The position numbers and the translations under genes were made by a program. From positions 1-22,815 of the forward strand of contig JBBRDT010000057.1 of NCBI GenBank assembly GCA_038203635.1: a stretch of 22,815 nt of DNA, given 5' to 3'. The DNA is from DASRIA01 sp038203635 (GTDB taxonomy: Bacteria; Actinomycetota; Thermoleophilia; Solirubrobacterales; JBBDJG01). Position 1 is the first letter of the stretch. Each line of letters starts with the position of its first letter. Shown here in pieces: positions 15,067 to 22,738 of the stretch. The notes beneath the pieces are model-generated. The model searched no databases, was not told where the DNA came from, and was given only the letters and a program-made list of their open reading frames with translations.

Positions 15067-16626
15067 CTAGGGTCTCAGGCCGCGGCGCTTCGGCCCGGAC
15101 TGGAGCTCGTAGCGAACGATCTCGTGGGCCCGCTCCGCCCAGTCGCATAGCAGCGGACGCGTGTCGCGCGGATCGATGATCTCCTCCACGCCAAACCGCT
15201 CCGCCGTCCGGAACGGTGAGCGCACCGCGTTCAGGCGCTGCTCGATCTCGGCGCGCAGCGCCACCGGGTCCTGCGCCGCCTCCAGCTCCCGGCGGTAGGC
15301 GGCCTCGATGCCGCCCTCGATGGGAAGCGATCCCCAGTCGCCCGACGGCCACGCGTAGCGCAGGTTGAGCCCGTGGGCCTGGCCGTGCGCCGCGCCCGCG
15401 ACGCCGAAGACCTTGCGGACCAGCACGGACACCCAAGGCACCGTCGCCTGGTAGACGGCCACGAGGGCGCGCGTGCCGCGCCGGATCGTGCCGCGCCGCT
15501 CGGCCTCGGTGCCGATCACGAACCCCGGCTGGTCGACGAAGTTCACGACGGGCAGCCGGAACTGGTCGCAGATGTCGGCGAAGCGAGTGAGCTTCTCCGA
15601 GGCATCCGCTGTCAGGCCGCCCCCGTAGTGGTTGGGATCCGAGCACAGCACTCCGACTGGCCGGCCGTCGAGGCGCCCGAGCGCCGTGATCAGGCTCCGC
15701 CCGAAGGAGGAGCCGACCTCGAACAGCGAGCCCTGGTCGAGCACCGCCTCCAGGATGCGCCGCGCCTTGTAGGGCTGCCGGCGCTCGCGAGGGACGATCG
15801 ACAGCAGCTCCTCCGCGCGCCGCTCCGGCAAGTCCCGCGAGTCCGCCACCGGCGGCGCCTCCCACACGTTCGCGGGCAGATAGGAGAGGAACCGCCGCAG
15901 CTGCGCAAGCGCATCGTCCTCGTCCGCGGCCTGGTTGTCGACGGCGCCCGCGCGCGTCTGCGCCCTGGCCCCGCCGAGCTCCTCCTTGTCGGGGGTCTCG
16001 CCCATCGCGGCGGCCACCACCGGCGGCCCCGCCACGAACAGCTGCGCCGTGTCGCGCACGATCACCGAGAAATGCGAGGCCACCACGCGGGCAGCGCCGA
16101 GCCCCGCCACCGGGCCCAGGGCGGCAGCGACCACCGGCACCTCGGAGAGGTTGGTCGAAGCAACCTCCCAGCCCGGGATGAAAGGGACGTAGGTGTGGCC
16201 CATCGTCTCGAGCGACTTGACGCTGCCGCCCCCGCCCGTGCCGTCGACCAGCCGCACCAGCGGCACGCGCAGCTCGCTCGCCATCCGCTCCGCGTACACC
16301 ATCTTCTGCCAGATCGCGGCGTCTGCCGCGCCGCCCCGGACGGTGAAGTCGTCGCCCTGCACGACGGCGCGCCGGCCGTCGATCCGCCCTTGACCCACCA
16401 CCACGTTGGCGGGAAGGAACTCGGCCAGCTCGCCGTCCTCGTAGGTGCCCCACCCGGCCAGCGCACCCACCTCGTGGAACGTCTCCGGGTCGAACAGCCG
16501 CGCGATCCGCTCGCGCACGGTCAGGCGGCCGCTGGAGTGCTGGCGGTCGACGCGCTCATCGCCTCCCATGCGCCGCGCCAGCTCCTCGCGCCGGTGCAGC
16601 TCGCTCAGCTCGGGCTCCCAGCTCAT
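15067..16626 (-). CDS. Acyl-CoA carboxylase carboxyltransferase (β) subunit
   Basis: 519 residues from the ATG of MSWEPELSE. The N-terminal part (RMGGDERV, GRLTVRERIARLFD, VVGQGRIDGR) and C-terminal part (GRPVGVLCSDPNHYGGGL, FVDQPGFVIGTEAE) are the two crotonase-like halves of propionyl/methylcrotonyl-CoA carboxylase β chains. They would move CO2 from biotin to an acyl-CoA. A glycine-rich oxyanion loop, GTGGGGS, is at about 129-135. The second loop (GVAGAAHGQAHG) differs from the GGAYGAM type of typical PccB, so the acyl substrate is uncertain. No biotin carboxylase or biotin carrier gene is in the window. The start at 16626 was chosen because a TATGCT -10 sits 7 nt before it, as in leaderless mRNAs; an ATG four codons upstream (16638) overlaps that element. 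It heads the P450/ccm run. Confidence 0.9.
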   Translation of the reverse strand: MSWEPELSELHRREELARRMGGDERVDRQHSSGRLTVRERIARLFDPETFHEVGALAGWGTYEDGELAEFLPANVVVGQGRIDGRRAVVQGDDFTVRGGAADAAIWQKMVYAERMASELRVPLVRLVDGTGGGGSVKSLETMGHTYVPFIPGWEVASTNLSEVPVVAAALGPVAGLGAARVVASHFSVIVRDTAQLFVAGPPVVAAAMGETPDKEELGGARAQTRAGAVDNQAADEDDALAQLRRFLSYLPANVWEAPPVADSRDLPERRAEELLSIVPRERRQPYKARRILEAVLDQGSLFEVGSSFGRSLITALGRLDGRPVGVLCSDPNHYGGGLTADASEKLTRFADICDQFRLPVVNFVDQPGFVIGTEAERRGTIRRGTRALVAVYQATVPWVSVLVRKVFGVAGAAHGQAHGLNLRYAWPSGDWGSLPIEGGIEAAYRRELEAAQDPVALRAEIEQRLNAVRSPFRTAERFGVEEIIDPRDTRPLLCDWAERAHEIVRYELQSGPKRRGLRP

Positions 16627-16633
16627 GGGGATC

Positions 16634-16639
16634 AGCATA
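16634..16639 (-). promoter_or_regulatory. Putative -10 of the carboxyltransferase gene (leaderless)
   Basis: TATGCT on the minus strand fits TAnnnT and ends 7 nt before the ATG at 16626, which would make that A the transcription start. No ribosome binding site is visible, consistent with a leaderless message. The -35 is not convincing. Confidence 0.4.
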
Positions 16640-16672
16640 TGCGCGAAGGGTCCGGGCCCGGGAACGTCCGGG

Positions 16673-16680
16673 TATAGGCT
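16673..16680 (+). promoter_or_regulatory. Putative -10 of the Crp-like regulator gene
   Basis: TATAGGCT contains TAGGCT (TAnnnT) and ends 10 nt before the ATG at 16691, giving a leader of only a few nucleotides. No clear -35 is seen. With the opposing -10 at 16634 it makes a compact divergent promoter region. Confidence 0.4.
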
Positions 16681-16690
16681 GAAGCAGGTT

Positions 16691-17500
16691 ATGACTTTGT
16701 CCACCGCGTCCAAAGTCCCGTCGAGCCGCGAGCGCGTTCGCGTCTTCGTCGAGGACCCCGAGCTCGCGAGCGGCCTCGATCCCGAGGCGCTTGGCGCGGC
16801 CGAGCAGATCACCGCCCCCATGCTGCGCGTGCCGCAGGGGAGCTGGGACTTCAAGGCCGACCCGAAGCGGCTCAACTCCCACCTCGGCCTGCTCATCATG
16901 GACGGGCTGCTCCTGCGCGAGGTGCTGGTGGGCGAGGTCGCATGCGCGGAGCTGCTGGGGTCCGGGGACGTGATGCGTCCGTGGACCGCATCTTCCGGCG
17001 AGCAGGCCTCGATCCAGGCGGAGGCGCGCTGGGAGGCGCTCGAGGACGTACGGCTGGCCGTGCTCGACCCGCGCTTCGCACTCCAGATCGCGCGCTGGCC
17101 GCAGGTCTCGGCCATGATCGTGGACCGTGCTCTGATCAGGGCACGCTGGCTGTCCTTCCACCTCGCGGTGTGCCATGTCGTCGGCATCGAAAAGCGCCTG
17201 ATCATCCTCTTCTGGCATCTCGCGGACCGCTGGGGGAAGGTGACGCCGGACGGCGTACGGATCGCGCTACCGCTCTCGCACGGCATGATCGCCAAGCTGG
17301 TCGGGTCCCGGCGGCCCACGGTCACGACGGCGATGGGGAAGCTGCGCGAGGAGGGCAAGATCGTGCGCACCGAGGACGGGGCATGGATCCTGTGCGGAGC
17401 ACCGCCCGACGACCTGCGCAGCGTGCGCGGTGGTGTCGGTGCACGCCACCCGCGCAACGACCTCGGCAGCGAGGCGCCCAAGGACCCAGGTGGCGAGTAG
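16691..17500 (+). CDS. Crp/Fnr-family transcriptional regulator
   Basis: 269 residues from the ATG at 16691. The N-terminal part is a cyclic-nucleotide-binding-like β-barrel (LLIMDGLLLREVLVGEVACA, then ELLGSGDVMRPW, 88-99). A dimerisation helix follows, then a C-terminal Crp-type helix-turn-helix (LSHGMIAKLVGSRRPTVTTA, 195-214, then MGKLREEGKIVR). The phosphate-binding Arg of cAMP receptors is not evident and no N-terminal Cys set for an Fnr-type Fe-S cluster is present, so the ligand is unknown. It is divergent from the carboxyltransferase (64 bp) and 6 bp upstream of fdhD, so it may control either or both. The frame remains open well upstream of 16691, but that part is antisense to the carboxyltransferase gene and was excluded. 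Confidence 0.88.
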   Translation: MTLSTASKVPSSRERVRVFVEDPELASGLDPEALGAAEQITAPMLRVPQGSWDFKADPKRLNSHLGLLIMDGLLLREVLVGEVACAELLGSGDVMRPWTASSGEQASIQAEARWEALEDVRLAVLDPRFALQIARWPQVSAMIVDRALIRARWLSFHLAVCHVVGIEKRLIILFWHLADRWGKVTPDGVRIALPLSHGMIAKLVGSRRPTVTTAMGKLREEGKIVRTEDGAWILCGAPPDDLRSVRGGVGARHPRNDLGSEAPKDPGGE

Positions 17501-17506
17501 ACCGGG

Positions 17507-18391
17507 ATGGCCGGCGGTTTGCGGCCGTTGGAGCGTGTCCCGGTGGTCCGCGTACGGGAGGGCGTCGCTGAGGGCTCGTCCGATGCCGTCGCGGCGGAGG
17601 AGCCGCTCGAGATCCGCATCGACGGCGAGCGCGTGGCGATCACGATGCGCACGCCCACGCCCGGCGAGGACGCGGAGCTGGCGCTGGGCTTCCTGCTCGG
17701 CGAGGCGATCATCGAGCTGCCCGACGTGGCGCGCGTGGTCGAGTGCCGTGGAGACGCGGAGCGCGAAGGGAGGATCGCGGACGTACGCATGCGGGCAGAT
17801 GCGCGGCGCCTGCCGGGCTGGCAGCGGCGCTTCTACGCCACCTCGTCCTGCGGGATCTGCGGGAAGGAGAGCATCGAGGCGGTGCGCGTCGCCGCTGCGC
17901 CGCTGGGCCCCGGCCCGCAGGTCGACGCCGCCGTGCTGGCCGCCCTGCCGGGCGAGCTGAGGTCGCGCCAGCGCACGTTCGAGCGCACGGGCGGGCTGCA
18001 CGCGGCCGGCCTCTTCTCGGCCGATGGGACCCTCGTCGCGCTGCGCGAGGACATCGGCCGCCACAACGCCGTCGACAAGGTCATCGGGCTGACAGCGATG
18101 AGAGGACTGCTCCCGCCGGACGAGCACGTGCTGCTGGTCTCGGGGCGCGCTTCTTTCGAGATCACTCAGAAGGCCCTCGTGGCGGGCATCCCCGTGCTGG
18201 CGGCGGTATCGGCGCCGTCGAGCCTTGCCGTGCGGCTTGCGCGGGAGTCCGGGATGACGCTCGTGGGCTTCCTGCGCGACGGGGACTTCAACGTGTATGC
18301 CGGGCGCGAGCGGGTAGCAGGGCTCTGGACACCCGCCTCCGACCCTCGTCCACCCGGCGGGAGCAGGGGTGTTCGAGAGCGTTCCGGTTAG
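17507..18391 (+). CDS. fdhD: FdhD, sulfurtransferase for formate dehydrogenase maturation
   Basis: 294 residues. FdhD passes sulfur from a cysteine desulfurase to the molybdenum cofactor of formate dehydrogenases. The family landmarks are here: TMRTPTPGEDAELALGFLLG (46-65), the catalytic CxxC loop SSCGICGKES (113-122; C115 and C118), RTGGLHAAGLF (160-170) and REDIGRHNAVDKVIG (180-194). Near the end, SGRASFEITQKALVAGIPVL and FNVYAGRERV are typical. The ATG follows the Crp-like gene's stop by 6 bp, so the two are very likely cotranscribed. No formate dehydrogenase or molybdenum cofactor gene is in the window; the client enzyme must be encoded elsewhere. Confidence 0.95.
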   Translation: MAGGLRPLERVPVVRVREGVAEGSSDAVAAEEPLEIRIDGERVAITMRTPTPGEDAELALGFLLGEAIIELPDVARVVECRGDAEREGRIADVRMRADARRLPGWQRRFYATSSCGICGKESIEAVRVAAAPLGPGPQVDAAVLAALPGELRSRQRTFERTGGLHAAGLFSADGTLVALREDIGRHNAVDKVIGLTAMRGLLPPDEHVLLVSGRASFEITQKALVAGIPVLAAVSAPSSLAVRLARESGMTLVGFLRDGDFNVYAGRERVAGLWTPASDPRPPGGSRGVRERSG

Positions 18392-18400
18392 GGGGAGCCG

Positions 18401-20170
18401 TTGAGCCGATATATCCGACACGTCGTCGGACTCGCGACCGTGACGCTGGCGCTCGCCGTACCGAGCGCGGGCGCGGCACCGGTCTCCACCAACTACAGCG
18501 AGCAGGTGGTCGCCGCAGGGCTGACGTCGCCGACCGCGATCGCGTTCCTCCCGGATCGCAGGCTGCTCGTGACGGAGAAGGACGGCGCAATGAAGCTCGT
18601 GCAGGACGGCTCCGCGACCACCGTCACCACCATCCCTGTCTGCACCGGCTCCGAGATGGGACTGCTGGGCATCGCCGTCGACCCGGGCTTCGCCGCCAAC
18701 GGCTTCGTCTACCTCTACCGGACGAAGTCCGGCACGGCCGGTTGCGGCAGCGAGACCGGGCGTTTCAATCAGGTCGTGCGGGTCACGATGTCCGGCGACA
18801 CGGTGGTGGCCGGCAGCCTCACGGAGCTCCTCACCGGTATCCGCACGACCAACGGCAACCACGACGGGGGCACGTTGCGGATCGGGCCCGACGGGAAGCT
18901 GTGGGTCTCGGTCGGGGACTCCGGCATCGGCGACGGCGGCGCGCCCGGACAGTCCACGAACCCCTACTCGCAGGACCTGGGCGCGCTCGAGGGGAAGATC
19001 CTGCGGCTCGAGCTGAACGGGGGCCCGGCGGCGGGGAACCCGTACATCGGCCAGCCGCCCGCGCGGCCCGAGGTCTACGCCCGCGGCTTCCGCAACCCCT
19101 TCCGGATGAGCTTCGACGACCAGACCGGACGCCTGTGGGTGGGCGACGTCGGACAGGCGGCAATCGAGGAGATCGACATCGTCGCACCCGGCGGGAACTA
19201 CGCTTGGCCACGCTGCGAGGGCACGCTGCCCGCAGGTTGCCAGCTGGTGGGTGACATGGACCCGGTCTTCGAGTATCCACACTCAGGTGCGGGAGCGCTG
19301 GGCCAGGCCGTCACGGGTGGCGCCTTCCTCTCGCGCAACTTCGGCAATGTGGGCGGTCAATACGTGTTCGGCGACTACACGGCCAGCAACCTCTACATCG
19401 CAGTCCCGAACGCAGCCCGGAACGACATCGCGGCGCCCGTCGACTTTGTCACGGATGCTGCGGGGCCGGTCGACATTGTTTCCGGGCCCGACGAGGCGCT
19501 CTACTGGGTCGCCATCAACGCGGGCGAGGTCCGGAAGATCGTCCCCGGCTATCCGCGCCCGAAGAGTGCGATGGAGGCGCGCGTGTCGCTCGTACCCGCC
19601 TTCCAGCGGTGCACCGCACCCGACCGCACGCACGGCCCGCCGCTCGCGTTCGGCTCGTGCAACCCTCCCGCGCTGCGCTCCACGCAGCTGACGATGGGCA
19701 CACCCGACGCAAATGGCGCGCCCGTAGGATCCACTGGGCTCGTTCGCTTCGCAACCATCATCGGCGATCCCGATACCCCGGCGGACGAGGCGGACGTCCT
19801 GCTGCGAATCCGCATCACGGACGTGCGACGTCAGAGCGGGCTCGCCGACTACACCGGGCAGCTGCAGGCCAGCGCCGGGCTCCGGATCACCGACAGGGAC
19901 AATCCGGCGCCCTCCGGCTCTCCGGGCGGCACCGCGCAGGACGCGATGTTCGCCTGGACGGTGCCCTGCTCGGTCACAAGTGACACGGCGATCGGATCCA
20001 CCTGCTCGGTCAAGACCTCGGCGGACGCGGTCACTCCAGGTGTGGTCAAGGAGGGGATGCGCACCGTGTGGCAGCTCGGCAAGGTCAAGGTGTTCGACGG
20101 CGGCCCGGACGACCTAGCGTCCACCACGCCCAACACGCCCTTCGCGGTGCAGGGCATCTTCGTCCCGTGA
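18401..20170 (+). CDS. Secreted glucose/sorbosone dehydrogenase-like (PQQ-type) protein with extra C-terminal domain
   Basis: 589 residues. The start is a TTG, supported by GGGGGAG upstream and a signal peptide that begins just after it (LSRYIRHVVGLATVTLALAV, cleavage near AGAA at 23-26). Residues ~30-380 form the six-bladed propeller of soluble PQQ glucose/aldose sugar dehydrogenases. Landmarks are LTSPTAIAFLPDRRLLVTEK (41-60), NGNHDGG with the candidate catalytic H154, GPDGKLWVSVGDSG (162-175), RGFRNPFR (228-235), WVGDVGQ (246-252) and GGNYAWP (264-270). Sugar oxidation with PQQ is the family activity; no pqq genes are present and the substrate is unknown. Residues ~390-589 are a separate β-rich domain (TMGTPDANGAPVGSTGLVRF) I cannot name. 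It follows fdhD by 9 bp, probably in the same transcript. Confidence 0.9.
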   Translation: MSRYIRHVVGLATVTLALAVPSAGAAPVSTNYSEQVVAAGLTSPTAIAFLPDRRLLVTEKDGAMKLVQDGSATTVTTIPVCTGSEMGLLGIAVDPGFAANGFVYLYRTKSGTAGCGSETGRFNQVVRVTMSGDTVVAGSLTELLTGIRTTNGNHDGGTLRIGPDGKLWVSVGDSGIGDGGAPGQSTNPYSQDLGALEGKILRLELNGGPAAGNPYIGQPPARPEVYARGFRNPFRMSFDDQTGRLWVGDVGQAAIEEIDIVAPGGNYAWPRCEGTLPAGCQLVGDMDPVFEYPHSGAGALGQAVTGGAFLSRNFGNVGGQYVFGDYTASNLYIAVPNAARNDIAAPVDFVTDAAGPVDIVSGPDEALYWVAINAGEVRKIVPGYPRPKSAMEARVSLVPAFQRCTAPDRTHGPPLAFGSCNPPALRSTQLTMGTPDANGAPVGSTGLVRFATIIGDPDTPADEADVLLRIRITDVRRQSGLADYTGQLQASAGLRITDRDNPAPSGSPGGTAQDAMFAWTVPCSVTSDTAIGSTCSVKTSADAVTPGVVKEGMRTVWQLGKVKVFDGGPDDLASTTPNTPFAVQGIFVP

Positions 20171-20190
20171 GGCGCGCGTGCGCGTAGGTG

Positions 20191-21312
20191 CTACGCCGCG
20201 GCCGGCACTGCGGTGCCCGCCTCGCGGAGCCCCGCCTTCGCGGCCCCCGCCTCCAGGTCGCGCAGCCCGAAGGCCTCGACCGGGGCGAGCGCACCGCTGC
20301 GGGTGACCTCACCGGCGGCTGCGCGCGACGCGGCCCAGGCCATGATCGCGCCGGTGAACGTGTAGCCGTTCACCCCGCCGAGGTGCACCTCGGAGAGCGC
20401 GTGTCCACCCTCGTCGTAGGCGATCGCGACGACGTGCGACCCGCTCTTGGCACGCTGCTGCTCGTCGGGCCCGCCGGTGGAGCCCTTCACGAGCCGCTCG
20501 GTGAGCGTCTCCGTCAGCGCCCGCGCGCCCGGCAACGTCATGACGGCGGCGCCGATCGCTGAGCCCACCTGCATGGGCCGCGCGAGGGGCCCGAACCAGC
20601 CGAGGTACGCGTTCACCTCGCGCAGCCCGGGCGCGAAGCGCGGCAGCCCGAAATGGTCGGAGGCGCCGATGCTGATCGCCACCTGCTGCTTGCCCGCGAC
20701 GTCGAAGCTGCGGATGCGCTTTGCCCCGCGCTCGGTGACGATGCGGCCGTCCCGCCACGCATAGCCCGGCGCGACGATCGCGCCCGCCAGCGACGCGCGG
20801 GTTCCCCCGCTCATGCTGGTCTGCGCATCACCGGTGAAGAAGTAGCCCGTGTCCACACGGACGGCCGCGTCGCCTGCGCGCTCGAGCGCCAGCGCGCCCG
20901 CGAGGTTGCCCGGGACGAAGTCGTAGCCCATGGCGGTCATCAGGGCGCAGTCCGACCGCTCGGCCGCTTCGCCGTAACGCTCGAAGACCTCGCGGATGAA
21001 CGGCGGCTCGCCGGTGGAGTCGATGTAGGTCGCGCCGGCGGCGACCGCCGCTTCGACCGCCGGGCGGCCGAAGCGCAGGAAGGGCCCGACCGTTGCGACC
21101 AGCACGTCGCCGCGCTCGACCAGCGCGCCGCAGGACGCGGGCCGCGCGACGTCCGCGACCGCCGTCTCGAGTCCTCCCAGCTCCGCTGCCAGCGACTCCA
21201 GGCGCTCGGCACTGCGACCTGCCAGCACTGGGCGCTCGCCGGCGGCGACCAGTTCCCGGGAGACCAGCCGGCCCGTGTATCCGGTGGCGCCGAACACGAC
21301 GATGCGCGTCAT
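20191..21312 (-). CDS. Saccharopine dehydrogenase-like NAD(P)-binding reductase
   Basis: 373 residues. The Rossmann fingerprint is at the N-terminus (RIVVFGATGYTGRLVSREL, with GATGYTG at 8-14), followed by VLAGRSAERLESLAAELGG. Next come VLVATVGPFLRFGRPAVEAA and TYIDSTGEPPFIREVFERY, the pattern of saccharopine-dehydrogenase-fold proteins close to mycobacterial trans-acting enoyl reductases. Lysine metabolism is unlikely; reduction of a lipid or polyketide intermediate is more probable from relatives and from the neighbouring phosphopantetheinyl transferase. It is the last gene of a four-gene run, 11 bp after the SnoaL-like gene. It converges with the sugar dehydrogenase gene, only 20 bp apart, with no obvious terminator between. 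Confidence 0.88.
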   Translation of the reverse strand: MTRIVVFGATGYTGRLVSRELVAAGERPVLAGRSAERLESLAAELGGLETAVADVARPASCGALVERGDVLVATVGPFLRFGRPAVEAAVAAGATYIDSTGEPPFIREVFERYGEAAERSDCALMTAMGYDFVPGNLAGALALERAGDAAVRVDTGYFFTGDAQTSMSGGTRASLAGAIVAPGYAWRDGRIVTERGAKRIRSFDVAGKQQVAISIGASDHFGLPRFAPGLREVNAYLGWFGPLARPMQVGSAIGAAVMTLPGARALTETLTERLVKGSTGGPDEQQRAKSGSHVVAIAYDEGGHALSEVHLGGVNGYTFTGAIMAWAASRAAAGEVTRSGALAPVEAFGLRDLEAGAAKAGLREAGTAVPAAA

Positions 21313-21323
21313 GGGCGGGAAGC

Positions 21324-21764
21324 CTACTCCGCGGCCGCGCGCGCGTCCCGCAACGCGTCCTGCGCGTCCGAGTACACCTGCATCGCGACGGCCTTGCCGT
21401 CGTCGACGGTCCAGAGGTGGGCGATCTCCTCCTCGACCGGCACGCCGCTGCCGCGGCCCCGGCCGTGCATCCGCAGGACCACCACCACATGACGGTCACC
21501 GACGCCGATCAGGTCCACCGGCTCCATGCTGAAGTCCTCGAAGCTCTCGTCGCTGGTCGCCAGCGCCTGCCGCACCCCCGCGCGCCCCGTATAGGTCCCC
21601 GCGTCTGGTGCCTCGGGACGGTCGCGGATCACGATGTCGTCGGAGATCACATCCCACGCGTGGACGCTGTCGATGCCGTCCTTGCCGATCGCCTCGTAGG
21701 CCTCGCGCAGGATGGCCACATTGCGCTCGGTGAGGAACTCCTCCTGCTCGACCCGCTCAACCAC
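21324..21764 (-). CDS. SnoaL/NTF2-like domain protein
   Basis: About 146 residues, an α+β cone-fold protein of the SnoaL/NTF2 superfamily. A helical start (FLTERNVAILREAYEAIG) is followed by ISDDIVIRDRPEAPDAGTYT, GRAGVRQAL, then strands RHVVVVLRMHGRGRGSG and EEEIAHLWTVDDGKAVAMQV. Members are small cyclases, isomerases or stress proteins; specificity cannot be given. The GTG at 21764 was chosen because GAGG lies 6 nt upstream; a TTG four codons earlier (21776) is the alternative. Either start lies inside the end of the phosphopantetheinyl transferase gene, an overlap typical of translational coupling. Confidence 0.82.
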   Translation of the reverse strand: MVERVEQEEFLTERNVAILREAYEAIGKDGIDSVHAWDVISDDIVIRDRPEAPDAGTYTGRAGVRQALATSDESFEDFSMEPVDLIGVGDRHVVVVLRMHGRGRGSGVPVEEEIAHLWTVDDGKAVAMQVYSDAQDALRDARAAAE

Positions 21765-22341
21765 CGTGATCCTCAAGGACGCGCAGGCGGGTTTGCCACC
21801 CGGATCCGGGCGCGGCCAGCGCGGCCGCGTGGCCCGCGGGGGCCGGAAGCCGGCGCACCTCCCACGCGCCCACCCGGCAGCGCGGCAGGCCGTCGATCAG
21901 ACCGGCCACGGAGAAGGTCGCAAACCCCAGGTGCAGGCCGGCGCCGAGGCCCTTCGCGTATGCCTCCTTGCCGGTCCAGCAACGGTGAAAGGCAGCGACG
22001 CGATCGCCGCCGCCGCGCCGCGCGAGCGCCGCGGCCTCGGCAGGGGCGAATCGCCGCCGTGCGATGCGATCCACGGCGCGACCCGGCTTGATTCGTTCGA
22101 GGTCCACACCGACGGGCCGGTCGCGCGACACCGCGACGATCGCGGTGCTCCCGGACCGGGAGAAATTGAATTCGAGCTCGTGTCCCACCAGCGCGGGCTT
22201 ACCGTGGGCACCGGACTCGAAGTTGAGCGCGGCGGGGTCGCTGCCCAGGTACGAAGCCAGGATCGCCCGCAGTCGTGCGGAGCCCGCGCGTGAATCCCGA
22301 GCGCTCACCTGCCAGACGTCGATCACGTCCCGTGCGGGCAT
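21757..22341 (-). CDS. 4'-phosphopantetheinyl transferase (Sfp/HetI-type)
   Basis: 194 residues. The enzyme moves phosphopantetheine from CoA to a Ser of acyl or peptidyl carrier proteins. The Mg/CoA motifs are clear: GVDLERI (78-84; D80, E82) and FHRCWTGKEAYAKGLGAGL (118-136; K125, E126). HGKPAL (46-51) matches the first family motif. The usual FNxSHS motif appears as FNFSRSG (58-64), with Arg in place of His. The ATG at 22341 was chosen because similarity begins there; longer frames run into the DUF192 gene. It overlaps the DUF192 gene by 19 bp and the SnoaL gene by 8 bp, so these are surely one operon. A target carrier protein is not in the window. Confidence 0.9.
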   Translation of the reverse strand: MPARDVIDVWQVSARDSRAGSARLRAILASYLGSDPAALNFESGAHGKPALVGHELEFNFSRSGSTAIVAVSRDRPVGVDLERIKPGRAVDRIARRRFAPAEAAALARRGGGDRVAAFHRCWTGKEAYAKGLGAGLHLGFATFSVAGLIDGLPRCRVGAWEVRRLPAPAGHAAALAAPGSGWQTRLRVLEDHGG

Positions 22342-22709
22342 GCCTTGAAGGTAACAGCCGCCGTCCCGAGGCCCCGGAGGGTGCCAGCCGGAGCCTCGAG
22401 CACGGCCGTGCGGCATGCAGGGCGGCCCCGAACCCCGGCCCAGCGCCGGGGCTCGACCGCTTGCCAGACCTGGATCACAACGCTGCCCGGATCGGGCGGC
22501 CATGCGAGGAATGCAATGTCGATCGCAAAGCGCATGCCCCATGTGTGGACGGAGGCGCATCCCGGAATCAGAAGCGCGCGGTCTGCCGGCATCGCGGACA
22601 GGCCCGCCAGTCCCAGAAGCCGCTGGGAAAACGACTCGGCCACCCATGCGGAGAGCTCCCGGCCGCCTGCCTCGACGGCCAGCGATCGTCCGAATCCTAA
22701 CCGCCGCAT
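22323..22709 (-). CDS. DUF192 family protein
   Basis: 128 residues with the DUF192 pattern: AWVAESFSQRLLGLAGLSAM (21-40), ALLIPGCASVHTWGMRFAID (44-63), IAFLAWPPDPGSVVIQVW, then a Pro-rich loop and AVLEAPAGTLRGLG near the end. The family is a small β-barrel of unknown biochemical function, often extracytoplasmic in other bacteria. No signal peptide is visible, so this one is probably cytoplasmic. The ATG lacks a good ribosome binding site; a TATAAC -10 lies 24 nt upstream. It is the first gene of the DUF192/PPTase/SnoaL/reductase run. Confidence 0.85.
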   Translation of the reverse strand: MRRLGFGRSLAVEAGGRELSAWVAESFSQRLLGLAGLSAMPADRALLIPGCASVHTWGMRFAIDIAFLAWPPDPGSVVIQVWQAVEPRRWAGVRGRPACRTAVLEAPAGTLRGLGTAAVTFKACPHGT

Positions 22710-22732
22710 CTCTAGCTAAGGGGCCGGCCACC

Positions 22733-22738
22733 GTTATA
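22733..22738 (-). promoter_or_regulatory. Likely -10 of the DUF192 operon
   Basis: TATAAC on the minus strand, 5 of 6 to the σ70 consensus, in one of the few AT-rich spots of this area. Predicted start near 22726 and leader about 17 nt. No good -35 at 16-18 bp. The last 60 bp of the window (22756-22815) hold no gene that I can support. Confidence 0.45.

Noticed and set aside
13135..15150. A 671-codon open frame on the plus strand.
   Set aside because: Antisense to ccmF and the P450; composition is that of a mirror frame.
16445..16690. Extension of the Crp-like regulator frame upstream of 16691.
   Set aside because: It runs antisense through the carboxyltransferase start and divergent promoter; the ATG at 16691 has a -10 just upstream.
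16639..17790. The upstream extension (about 380 codons) of the carboxyltransferase frame on the minus strand.
   Set aside because: It is antisense to the Crp-like and fdhD genes, is low-complexity Ser/Arg/Pro sequence, and carboxyltransferases start at MSWEPE-type sequences.
17267..19282. A 671-codon open frame on the minus strand.
   Set aside because: Antisense to fdhD and the dehydrogenase gene, both with clear family motifs; no recognisable domain.
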